Source: Patescibacteria group bacterium (GTDB lineage: Bacteria; Patescibacteriota; Minisyncoccia; Phycocordibacterales; DATDWN01). From it: a stretch of DNA of 6,128 nt. The position numbers and the translations under genes are program-made. This document shows positions 1 to 5,090 of this stretch, piece by piece. The notes beneath the pieces are model-generated. The model ran no database searches and had not been told where the DNA came from. It saw only the letters and a list, made by a program, of their open reading frames with translations. The stretch covers positions 1-6,128 of the forward strand of contig JAUPVY010000033.1 in assembly GCA_030916785.1 (NCBI GenBank), given 5' to 3'. Numbering within the stretch: position 1 is the first letter of the stretch; each line of letters opens with the position of its first letter.

Positions 1-412
1 ACCAGTCCATCCGCTGTCCGGTGCCATTGTCCGTGGATAGGGTAACCCCATCACCGTTTGCTTGCGTTGCCATCGGCATGAACTTCATCGAGGCTTCGAA
101 GAAGTTCATGGCTGCGGTTTCACCCGCGGCCTGCGTCAATGCGGGGGAGAACGGCTGGTCGCCGAACGACCCTTGTCCGAATTGCGAGTTGATGACCCAG
201 CTCTGCGCACCCGAAATGGGCGCGACGTTCGTGACGCCCTGCTGGAAGGCGGGGTTCGTCACCTGCCAGCCGTTCTGACCATTGGCGATGGCGCCGAGGT
301 TGTAGGTCGGTCCCTCGAAGTTGATCGAGACGGTGTCGGCGGAAGCGTTGGTGGTTGCGATCGCCGACATGGCGACCATGAGTGACAGTGCGAGAATCTT
401 GATCCTGCGCAT
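1..412 (-). CDS. Secreted protein with signal peptide, N-terminal part (partial, runs off left edge)
   Basis: The reverse strand is open from an ATG at 412 to the window edge: 137 codons with no stop. Residues 1-25 form a classic Sec signal peptide: basic start MRRIK, hydrophobic core LALSLMVAMSAIA, and an ASA site that predicts cleavage after A25. The mature start (VSINFEGPTYNLG, then NGQNGW at 44-49) and the later GSFGDQPFSP (81-90) resemble exported LamG/concanavalin-like proteins of planctomycetes and similar bacteria; this is recall, not a search. An AGAGG sequence six bases before the ATG can serve as ribosome binding site and supports this start. No function can be assigned, and the C-terminus, where a sorting signal might lie, is missing. 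Codon third positions are mostly G/C, unlike every other gene here, so the gene probably belongs to another genome or was acquired recently. Confidence 0.75.
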   Translation of the reverse strand, partial: MRRIKILALSLMVAMSAIATTNASADTVSINFEGPTYNLGAIANGQNGWQVTNPAFQQGVTNVAPISGAQSWVINSQFGQGSFGDQPFSPALTQAAGETAAMNFFEASMKFMPMATQANGDGVTLSTDNGTGQRMDW

Positions 413-439
413 TTCTGGCCTCTGTTAGTGTAAGGAACA

Positions 440-460
440 ACCTTGGGGACATCCCGAGGT
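440..460. promoter_or_regulatory. Imperfect inverted repeat upstream of the secreted-protein gene
   Basis: ACCTTGGG (440-447) and CCCGAGGT (453-460) form an 8-bp stem with one wobble pair around a 5-base loop, 28 bases before the minus-strand start codon. No T-run follows on either strand, so it does not look like a terminator. It could be an operator or a 5' leader hairpin of the minus-strand gene. It lies at the edge of the GC-rich segment. Confidence 0.3.
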
Positions 461-501
461 AGGGATTAAAGTAATATAATTTGTATATATTGTCAAATAG
501 T

Positions 502-530
502 TTGCCACTTTTTTATTTATGATAGATAAT
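502..530 (+). promoter_or_regulatory. Sigma70-type promoter for the cyclophilin gene
   Basis: TTGCCA at 502-507 (5 of 6 to TTGACA) and GATAAT at 525-530 (5 of 6 to TATAAT) are separated by the ideal 17 bases. Transcription should start near 537, giving a leader of about 29 bases with no Shine-Dalgarno sequence before the ATG at 566. The promoter lies wholly within the AT-rich part of the window. Confidence 0.6.
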
Positions 531-565
531 AGTCAAACGATTTATAAATTTATTTATTACAAATA

Positions 566-1207
566 ATGAAAAACATAGTTTTGAGTATTGTTGTTATAGC
601 TTTGCTGGTTTTGGGAGGTTATTTTTTGTTTTCTGGTGATAAATCAGAAACAATAGATGTACCAAACGTACAACAAGTATCCACTAGCACCGAAGTAGTG
701 GGTGCTGTAGCTACGACGTCAGATATTATTAATAAGAGATCAAACATGATTACAATAGAAACAAATTACGGGAAAATAGTTTTTGAGACATATAATAGTG
801 ATGCGCCTAAAACAGTTGAAAACTTTGTTACTCTTGCAAACAAAGGGTTTTATAATGGACTAACTTTTCATCGAGTGATAAAAGGGTTCATGATACAAGG
901 GGGAGATCCAAACGGTACTGGAACAGGAGGTCCGGGATACAAATTTGATGATGAATTAAACCCAAACACAGCTTCATATAAGGCAGGATATAAAAAGGGG
1001 GTGGTTGCTATGGCAAACGCTGGTCCAAATACAAACGGCAGTCAGTTTTTTATTATGACAGCGGACTATCCACTACCAAATGCCTACACTATATTTGGTA
1101 AAGTTGTATCAGGACAAGACGTAGTGGATACAATAGCTAATGTGCAAACGGGGGCTAACGACAAGCCTGCTACGGCAGTTGTTATGAAGAAAGTTACTGT
1201 GGATTAA
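566..1207 (+). CDS. Membrane-anchored cyclophilin-type peptidyl-prolyl cis-trans isomerase
   Basis: The 213-residue product catalyses cis-trans isomerisation of X-Pro bonds and probably acts outside the cytoplasmic membrane. Residues 1-22 are a lysine-led hydrophobic segment (signal anchor or uncleaved signal peptide). Residues 23-60 are a Thr/Ser/Val-rich linker, and 61-213 a complete single cyclophilin domain. The active-site signatures are intact: FHRVI (101-105, R103 = Arg55 of human CypA), FMIQGGD (108-114, F108/M109/Q111), MANAGPNTNGSQFFI (149-163, with Q160 and F162). The region matching CypA Trp121 reads DYPLPNAY with no Trp, as in many bacterial cyclophilins known for weak cyclosporin binding. 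The stretch before the ATG lacks a Shine-Dalgarno. Met61, at the exact domain start and preceded by AAGAGA, is a possible second start giving a cytosolic form. The stop lies 8 bases before a large inverted-repeat structure, and the gene appears monocistronic. Confidence 0.93.
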   Translation: MKNIVLSIVVIALLVLGGYFLFSGDKSETIDVPNVQQVSTSTEVVGAVATTSDIINKRSNMITIETNYGKIVFETYNSDAPKTVENFVTLANKGFYNGLTFHRVIKGFMIQGGDPNGTGTGGPGYKFDDELNPNTASYKAGYKKGVVAMANAGPNTNGSQFFIMTADYPLPNAYTIFGKVVSGQDVVDTIANVQTGANDKPATAVVMKKVTVD

Positions 1208-1214
1208 GGTACTT

Positions 1215-1358
1215 GACCCGGTAGTAGAAGTTGGTGTGGCACGGAAATACCGTGCATATAAAGCAAAACACCAACTTCACTACGGGGTCTAAATGGCGTA
1301 GTGAAAATGACCTCAGAATTAGTTGTGCACAGTGCACAAGGTCATTTTCTACTACCCC
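1215..1358. repeat. Four-arm inverted-repeat element (cloverleaf/cruciform)
   Basis: Four related arms occur here: GGTAGTAGAA (1220-1229), TTCACTAC (1276-1283), GTAGTGAA (1298-1305) and TTCTACTACC (1347-1356). Arms 1 and 4 pair perfectly (10 bp), as do arms 2 and 3 (8 bp). Between them stand two more perfect stems: GTTGGTGT (1230-1237) with ACACCAAC (1268-1275), and AATGACCT (1306-1313) with AGGTCATT (1339-1346). All four helices abut with no unpaired base at the junction. Stem A is capped by a GCACGG/CCGTGC hairpin (1239-1255) and stem B by TTGTGCAC-A-GTGCACAA (1323-1339). The alternative fold is two side-by-side hairpins, each with one bulged A, and the first extended by GACCC/GGGTC (1215-1219, 1285-1289). 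No U-run follows, so an ordinary terminator is unlikely. It sits between the cyclophilin stop and the RRM promoter. It may be a structured RNA, a DNA cruciform, or a small mobile repeat flanked by TTGAC (1213-1217, 1360-1364). Confidence 0.75.
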
Positions 1359-1359
1359 A

Positions 1360-1389
1360 TTGACTTTTTAGGTTAAAAGGTGCTATAAT
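1360..1389 (+). promoter_or_regulatory. Strong promoter of the RRM gene (extended -10)
   Basis: TTGACT (1360-1365) and a perfect TATAAT (1384-1389) are separated by 18 bases, and TGC before the -10 provides the extended TGn element. This is the best sigma70-type promoter in the window. The start of transcription should fall near 1396, giving a leader of about 104 bases. The -35 box lies only a few bases from the last arm of the four-arm element, so folding of that element could affect polymerase access. Confidence 0.8.
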
Positions 1390-1395
1390 AGTACT

Positions 1396-1499
1396 AATGT
1401 AAGTTTCTCGTAGGTTTTCGTAGCGCATTAATTTGTTAGCTTGAGAGTTGAGAGAGCTAGTCGCCTTACAGCTTAAAAATAAAGACTAGGGAAAATATA
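1396..1499 (+). promoter_or_regulatory. Long structured 5' leader of the RRM gene
   Basis: About 104 untranslated bases lie between the predicted transcription start and the ATG. TGTAAG (1398-1403) can pair with CTTACA (1465-1470), enclosing a second stem GTTAGCT (1435-1441) / AGCTAGT (1455-1461, wobbles included). Near the 5' end CGTAG is repeated at 1409-1413 and 1419-1423. AGGGA (1488-1492), seven bases before the ATG, is the clearest ribosome binding site in the AT-rich part and lies outside the stems. Long leaders are typical of cold-shock and RNA-binding-protein mRNAs, so temperature control or autoregulation is possible (inference). Confidence 0.5.
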
Positions 1500-1811
1500 A
1501 TGGCAAAGAAGTTGTATGTTGGAGGTATTTCATATTCTACTAATGATAGTGGATTGAAAGATGCTTTCGCACAAGTAGGAGAAGTAACATCTGCTACAAT
1601 TATCATGGATAAAATGACAGGCCGATCAAAAGGATTCGGTTTCGTCGAAATGGCTAACGATGCAGACGCAGACGCAGCTATTGAAAAGTGGAATGGTCAG
1701 GAACTTGATGGACGAAAGCTTACAGTAAATGAAGCACGACCAATGGAACCAAGAGCTCCAAGAACAGGTGGCTTTGACAGAGGAGACTCTCGAGGAGGCC
1801 GAACTTGGTAA
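1500..1811 (+). CDS. Small RRM-domain RNA-binding protein
   Basis: The product is 103 residues: a single RNA recognition motif (about 3-80) plus a short Arg/Gly-rich tail (80-103). RNP2 is LYVGGI (5-10) and RNP1 is KGFGFVEM (44-51). The RNA-stacking aromatics Y6, F46 and F48 are all present, so it should bind single-stranded RNA. The architecture matches the bacterial/cyanobacterial Rbp family and plant glycine-rich RNA-binding proteins; cyanobacterial members are often cold-induced and influence mRNA stability or localisation. The tail, with its RAPRTGG and RGGRT stretches, likely adds nonspecific RNA affinity. The start is secured by AGGGA seven bases upstream and by the motif spacing. The gene has its own strong promoter, a leader of about 104 bases and a structured 3' region ending in a terminator, so it is probably monocistronic and well expressed. 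The RNA targets cannot be read from the sequence. Confidence 0.95.
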   Translation: MAKKLYVGGISYSTNDSGLKDAFAQVGEVTSATIIMDKMTGRSKGFGFVEMANDADADAAIEKWNGQELDGRKLTVNEARPMEPRAPRTGGFDRGDSRGGRTW

Positions 1812-1822
1812 TAAAGGTTTCC

Positions 1823-1896
1823 AAATTTAGCGAACTTCTTCGTTGGATTTCAAAATTTGATTGTCACCGTACTACTGTACGTCTCCAATCAAATTT
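1823..1896 (+). other. Two consecutive hairpins in the 3' region of the RRM mRNA
   Basis: The first stem pairs 1823-1834 with 1839-1850 (12 bp with three G-U wobbles; core CGAA-CTTC-TTCG). The second pairs AAATTTGATTG (1853-1863) perfectly with CAATCAAATTT (1886-1896) and has an inner CGTAC-TACT-GTACG hairpin (1868-1881). Neither is followed directly by a T-run; the terminator comes about 70 bases later. They may stabilise the transcript, bind the RRM protein, or form part of a small RNA released from the 3' end. The remainder, 1897-1968, shows no other strong structure. Confidence 0.5.
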
Positions 1897-1968
1897 CTCA
1901 CCCACCTCGAATTTCATCTAAATTGTGAAAATCTTTAGAAATCAAAACTCTAATATTTCATATTAAAC

Positions 1969-1994
1969 AAAAAACCACCGCAAGGTGGTTTTTT
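1969..1994 (+). terminator. Rho-independent terminator after the RRM gene (GCAA tetraloop)
   Basis: AAAAAACCACC (1969-1979) pairs perfectly with GGTGGTTTTTT (1984-1994) around a GCAA loop, a stable GNRA tetraloop. The T-run forms the 3' arm, and the mirrored A-run means it could also work on the opposite strand. It closes the RRM transcript about 160 bases after the stop codon. Confidence 0.9.
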
Positions 1995-1995
1995 G

Positions 1996-2025
1996 TTGTC
2001 TGTAAACGCAATAAAGTGATATAGT
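1996..2025 (+). promoter_or_regulatory. Promoter of the DUF192 gene, predicting a leaderless mRNA
   Basis: TTGTCT (1996-2001, 4 of 6) and TATAGT (2020-2025, 5 of 6) are separated by 18 bases. The -10 box ends six bases before the ATG at 2032, so transcription should begin at or within a base or two of the start codon. No ribosome binding site exists, which fits leaderless translation. Confidence 0.5.
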
Positions 2026-2031
2026 TTGTTT

Positions 2032-2493
2032 ATGAAGAAAACTATTTTTATATTTTTACTATCTTTTTTGCTGATTTTTATTTATTTTTTCTTATTTACC
2101 AATAAAACAACCACGCCTCCGCTAGTTCCCTTACGGGGAGATGTTGTTATAAACGAAAAAGTTTTTTCTGTATTAATAATGGACACGGCCACAGGTAGAC
2201 AGAATGGTTTGTCACATCGGAAATATTTATTAAGTGATGAGGGGATGCTTTTTGTCTTCGAAAAAGAAGATTTTCATGGTTTTTGGATGAAAGATATGCT
2301 TTTTTCAATAGATATGATCTGGATTGATGCAAATTTACGAGTAGTACACGTGGAAAGGAGTGTTTCTCCGAAAACTTATCCAAAAGTTTTCTCTCCAGAG
2401 TCAAAAAGTTTGTACGTTTTAGAGGTTTTAGCCGGACAATCTGATATTAATAACATCAAAATAGGAGATGGAGTTAAAATTTTAAAAAAGTAA
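2032..2493 (+). CDS. DUF192 family protein, exported or membrane-anchored
   Basis: The product is 153 residues: an N-terminal lysine pair and a very hydrophobic, Phe-rich segment (about 4-22), then a DUF192 (COG1430) domain over about 38-150. Family landmarks are clear: GLSHR (59-63), GMLFVF (71-76), FWMKDM (84-89), IDMIWID (93-99), YVLEVLAG (128-135) and GDGV (145-148). The family's biochemical role is unknown; members are usually secreted or anchored small beta-rich proteins, and this one should face outward. I chose the ATG at 2032 over an in-frame TTG at 2026 because MKKTI gives a proper positive start and the -10 box fits it; the TTG would add only two residues. No Shine-Dalgarno is visible. 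The RRM terminator lies 37 bases upstream and the gene has its own promoter, so it is a separate unit. The neighbours give no clue to its function. Confidence 0.88.
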   Translation: MKKTIFIFLLSFLLIFIYFFLFTNKTTTPPLVPLRGDVVINEKVFSVLIMDTATGRQNGLSHRKYLLSDEGMLFVFEKEDFHGFWMKDMLFSIDMIWIDANLRVVHVERSVSPKTYPKVFSPESKSLYVLEVLAGQSDINNIKIGDGVKILKK

Positions 2494-2499
2494 CCTAAA

Positions 2500-2532
2500 A
2501 ATGCTTATATGTAAGCTTTAATATTGAGCATT
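2500..2532 (+). terminator. Weak hairpin after the DUF192 gene
   Basis: AATGCT (2500-2505) pairs with AGCATT (2527-2532), and ATAT (2507-2510) with ATAT (2521-2524) inside it. The hairpin begins 7 bases after the stop, where a terminator is expected, but only CTTTAC follows instead of a T-run. It may end the transcript inefficiently or only protect its 3' end. Confidence 0.3.
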
Positions 2533-2577
2533 CTTTACAATCTGTAGTTTCTATTATGTGGGGGTTGAAAGGTAGAG

Positions 2578-2601
2578 TTATCCACTTTTTTTTGTGGGTG
2601 A
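2578..2601. promoter_or_regulatory. Inverted pair of DnaA-box-like sites upstream of nrdJ
   Basis: TTATCCACT (2578-2586) matches the DnaA box TTATNCACA at 8 of 9 positions. The opposite-strand site at 2593-2601 (TCACCCACA) matches at 7 of 9. They face each other across six T's and also form an 8-bp stem if transcribed. They occupy the region where the -35 box of nrdJ would lie. E. coli nrdAB is known to be controlled by DnaA, so the placement is suggestive, but two degenerate sites in AT-rich DNA could be chance. Confidence 0.3.
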
Positions 2602-2607
2602 TTGAGG

Positions 2608-2613
2608 TACAAT
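2608..2613 (+). promoter_or_regulatory. Probable -10 box of the nrdJ promoter
   Basis: TACAAT matches TATAAT at 5 of 6 and is the best -10 candidate before nrdJ. No acceptable -35 box lies 16-18 bases upstream, where there is only a T-run, so the promoter may need an activator. It predicts a leader of about 78 bases holding the attenuator-like hairpin and the direct repeat. Confidence 0.35.
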
Positions 2614-2619
2614 AATGTA

Positions 2620-2668
2620 ACGAAATGTTAACTTTTTGAAGAAATTTTTAGCATTTCGTAGTTTTTTT
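2620..2668 (+). promoter_or_regulatory. Attenuator-like hairpin with T-run in the nrdJ leader
   Basis: ACGAAATG (2620-2627) pairs perfectly with CATTTCGT (2652-2659), followed after two bases by seven T's (2662-2668). This has the layout of an intrinsic terminator, but it lies between the predicted nrdJ promoter and its start codon. The 24-base loop is long and the stem only 8 bp, so termination would be partial. TAAC/GTTA (2618-2621, 2627-2630) is a small competing stem. It could also simply terminate transcripts coming from the DUF192 gene. Confidence 0.35.
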
Positions 2669-2697
2669 ATCAAAATTTTTTAATTTTTATCAAAATT
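2664..2697 (+). repeat. 14-bp direct repeat abutting the nrdJ start codon
   Basis: TTTTTATCAAAATT occurs at 2664-2677 and again at 2684-2697, exactly 20 bases apart; the second copy ends on the base before the ATG. The repeat takes the place where a ribosome binding site should be, and no Shine-Dalgarno is present. A spacing near two helical turns would suit a dimeric repressor. Slippage duplication in AT-rich DNA is the simpler alternative. Confidence 0.6.
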
Positions 2698-5064
2698 ATG
2701 TCAAAAGATACAAAAAAAGTTTCCTCAACAAAAAAGGTTGGCAGTGTACAGAAAGCAGCACCGGTAGTAGTGGAGAAAAAGACAGGTTTGATAAAAAATG
2801 TTGAGAAAAGAAACGGAGAGATTGTATCTTTTGATGTAAAACGCATATCGTCAGCTATATACAAGGCCATGATAGCTGCCAATGAGGGTTCTGAAGAGGA
2901 GGCGGATATGGTGGCCAACAAAGTTTTTGCAGATTTGGTTCGTATTTCCAAAAAACACACCAGTTTCGTGCCAACGGTAGAGGGGATTCAGAATTCAGTT
3001 GAGAAAGAACTAATGCTCTCTGAATACGTGGCAACAGCCAAGGCGTATATTCTATACAGAAGTGAAAGAAACAAATTGAGATACAAAGGTGTTGAGGTTC
3101 CAGAGAAGGTTAAGAAACTAGCTCAAGACTCAAAAAAATATTTCAAGAATCCTTTGGGAGAATTTATTTATTACAGAACATATTCAAAATGGATTCCTGA
3201 GGAGAGCCGTCGAGAGACATGGATAGAGACAGTAGATCGATACATGAGTTTCATGAAAGAGAATCTTGGGAAGAAACTGAAGGACTCTGAATTCAAAGAA
3301 GTTCGTGAATCAATTCTAAAACAAGAAGCCATGCCATCAATGAGACTTCTTCAGTTCTCAGGTCCTGCTGCTAGAACTACAAATGTTTGTGCATATAACT
3401 GTTCATATGTTGCTCCAGAAAAGTTTCAGGACTTTGCAGAGGTAATGTACATATCTATGTGTGGTACAGGTGCTGGATGGTCAGTTGAAAGTGAGAACAT
3501 ACAAAAACTTCCTCAAATAAAAAGACAAACAGGTAAAAAATTACCAACACACGTTATCCCTGATAGTAAGGAGGGGTGGTGTGATGCTTTAACTTTGGGT
3601 ATGGAAACTTGGGCAAACGGAATGGATATCAGTTTTGATTTTTCAGAACTTCGTCCAGCTGGTGCAAGACTTAAAACTATGGGAGGTAAATCTTCAGGCC
3701 CTGAACCATTGAGACAACTTCTTGCTTTCACAAGAACAAAGATGTTAACCAGACAAGGAAGAAGACTGGAGAACATAGATGCACACGATATCTTGTGTAA
3801 AATAGGCGAGATTGTGGTTTCTGGAGGAGTTAGGCGAAGTGCTATGATTTCTCTTTCTGATTTGGCTGATACAAATATTCGTGATGCAAAGAAGGGTCAG
3901 TTCTGGATGACAGAGCCACAACGCTCTCTTGCCAACAACTCTGCAGTTTATGAAACTAAACCAACAAACGCTGAGTTTATGGAAGAATGGCTTGCTCTGA
4001 TGAAATCTGGTTCTGGAGAGAGAGGTATCTATAACCGTGGTGGACTTGCACACACATTGCCCGAGAGAAGATTGAAACAGTTTAAGGATGGTGAGGTGCC
4101 AAAGTGGGGAGGAAATCCTTGTGGAGAAATTATTCTTCAATCAAAACAATTCTGTAACTTGTCAGAGATTGTGGCTAGAGCAGAAGATACAGAAGCGACT
4201 TTGATGAGAAAAATGAGAGTAGCTACTATTCTAGGAACATATCAGGCTTCTCTTACGAATTTTCCATACCTTTCAAAAGAGTGGACAGATAATTGTCAAA
4301 AAGAGGCGCTTCTAGGAGTTTCTATTACTGGTCAATGGGATAGTCCTGCAGTAAGAAAACCAGAGATGATGAAGAAGCTAAAGAATGAAGCTATAAGAAT
4401 AAATAAACTTTATGCAAAACAGTTTGGAGTAAACCAATCAACATGTATTACTTGTGTAAAACCTTCTGGAAATCTTTCACAGACAGTAGACTCTTCTTCT
4501 GGTATTCACCCAAGACATTCAGCGTTCTATATAAGAAGAGTGAGAATTGCTGCGACAGATGCACTATTTAGAATGCTAAAAGATCAGGGCATTCCTTTCC
4601 ACCCAGAAGTTGGACAGACAATGGAAAACGCTACGACCTATGTTCTAGATTTCCCAGTTAGAGCACCAGACAAGTCAGTTTTCAAAGATGATCAGACAGC
4701 ACTACAACAACTAGAGTACTGGAAAATGGTCAAAGAGAATTTTACAGAGCATAATCCATCAACAACAATTTCAGTAGGAGAAAGTGAATGGATAGAGGTA
4801 GCCAACTGGGTGTATCAAAACTGGGATATTGTAGGAGGACTATCATTCTTGCCTCGAGATAGTCATGTGTATCAACTAGCTCCTTATGAGACTACAGATG
4901 AGAAAACATACAAAGAAATGCTAAAGCGATTTGAAAATATAGATTTCTCAAAGATTGTTACGTATGAGGCAACAGATGAGTTGAATCAAAAAGCAGAGTT
5001 AGCATGTGTGGGAGGGGTTTGTACTGTGGACGATATCGTCATCCAATCAGACAATAAGGCTTAG
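2698..5064 (+). CDS. nrdJ: Adenosylcobalamin-dependent class II ribonucleoside-triphosphate reductase
   Basis: The 788-residue product reduces ribonucleotides to deoxyribonucleotides in the cytoplasm using a coenzyme-B12-derived thiyl radical. Residues 1-30 are a Lys/Ser-rich, probably disordered lead, and 31-125 an ATP-cone (VEKRNGEIVSFDVKRI) for allosteric control. The rest is the ten-stranded barrel of the monomeric RTPR type. Active-site residues are present: C235 (YNCSYV) and C486 (FCNLSE) as the redox pair, and NPCGE (473-477) with radical C475, N473 and E477. KPSGNLSQ (588-595) fits the phosphate-binding loop. The C-terminal CVGGVC (770-775) is the reducing shuttle pair, like CEGGAC of the Lactobacillus leichmannii enzyme (739 residues). 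I see no intein or frameshift. A reductase of this type needs no separate small subunit and works with or without oxygen, but requires cobalamin. The ATG lacks a Shine-Dalgarno; later Mets would cut the ATP-cone. A terminator follows, so it is monocistronic. Confidence 0.95.
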   Translation: MSKDTKKVSSTKKVGSVQKAAPVVVEKKTGLIKNVEKRNGEIVSFDVKRISSAIYKAMIAANEGSEEEADMVANKVFADLVRISKKHTSFVPTVEGIQNSVEKELMLSEYVATAKAYILYRSERNKLRYKGVEVPEKVKKLAQDSKKYFKNPLGEFIYYRTYSKWIPEESRRETWIETVDRYMSFMKENLGKKLKDSEFKEVRESILKQEAMPSMRLLQFSGPAARTTNVCAYNCSYVAPEKFQDFAEVMYISMCGTGAGWSVESENIQKLPQIKRQTGKKLPTHVIPDSKEGWCDALTLGMETWANGMDISFDFSELRPAGARLKTMGGKSSGPEPLRQLLAFTRTKMLTRQGRRLENIDAHDILCKIGEIVVSGGVRRSAMISLSDLADTNIRDAKKGQFWMTEPQRSLANNSAVYETKPTNAEFMEEWLALMKSGSGERGIYNRGGLAHTLPERRLKQFKDGEVPKWGGNPCGEIILQSKQFCNLSEIVARAEDTEATLMRKMRVATILGTYQASLTNFPYLSKEWTDNCQKEALLGVSITGQWDSPAVRKPEMMKKLKNEAIRINKLYAKQFGVNQSTCITCVKPSGNLSQTVDSSSGIHPRHSAFYIRRVRIAATDALFRMLKDQGIPFHPEVGQTMENATTYVLDFPVRAPDKSVFKDDQTALQQLEYWKMVKENFTEHNPSTTISVGESEWIEVANWVYQNWDIVGGLSFLPRDSHVYQLAPYETTDEKTYKEMLKRFENIDFSKIVTYEATDELNQKAELACVGGVCTVDDIVIQSDNKA

Positions 5065-5090
5065 TAAGAAATCCAAATTATGAAAGTTTA

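Noticed and set aside
21..452. Open frames on the + strand and a second minus-strand frame in the GC-rich part
   Set aside because: They lack signal or domain sense and overlap the minus-strand frame that gives a textbook signal peptide with a ribosome binding site; long stop-free frames are expected in GC-rich DNA.
475..480. Perfect TATAAT on the + strand
   Set aside because: No -35 box lies 16-18 bases upstream, and a better pair at 502-530 is closer to the cyclophilin gene.
468..496. TTGACA on the minus strand (491-496) as promoter of the secreted-protein gene
   Set aside because: The hexamer 17 bases downstream is TACTTT (3 of 6), and the better TATATT is only 12 bases away; not a convincing promoter.
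1215..1358. Integron attC site
   Set aside because: It is palindromic with bulged bases, but the order is GTTGG left and CCAAC right, opposite to RYYYAAC...GTTRRRY, and no integrase or cassette array is present.
1215..1358. Ordinary rho-independent terminator, or a tRNA, SRP RNA or 6S RNA
   Set aside because: No U-tract follows either hairpin, and none of the conserved loops or sequences of those RNAs are present.
2578..2601. Replication origin
   Set aside because: Only two degenerate DnaA-like boxes, no cluster, and no dnaA, dnaN or related gene nearby.
2494..2697. Cobalamin riboswitch before the B12-dependent nrdJ
   Set aside because: The region is AT-rich with no GCCACTG-type B12 box and no room for the conserved multi-helix core.
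2494..2697. NrdR boxes upstream of the reductase
   Set aside because: No pair of sites resembling the consensus ACACWATATATWGTGT was found.
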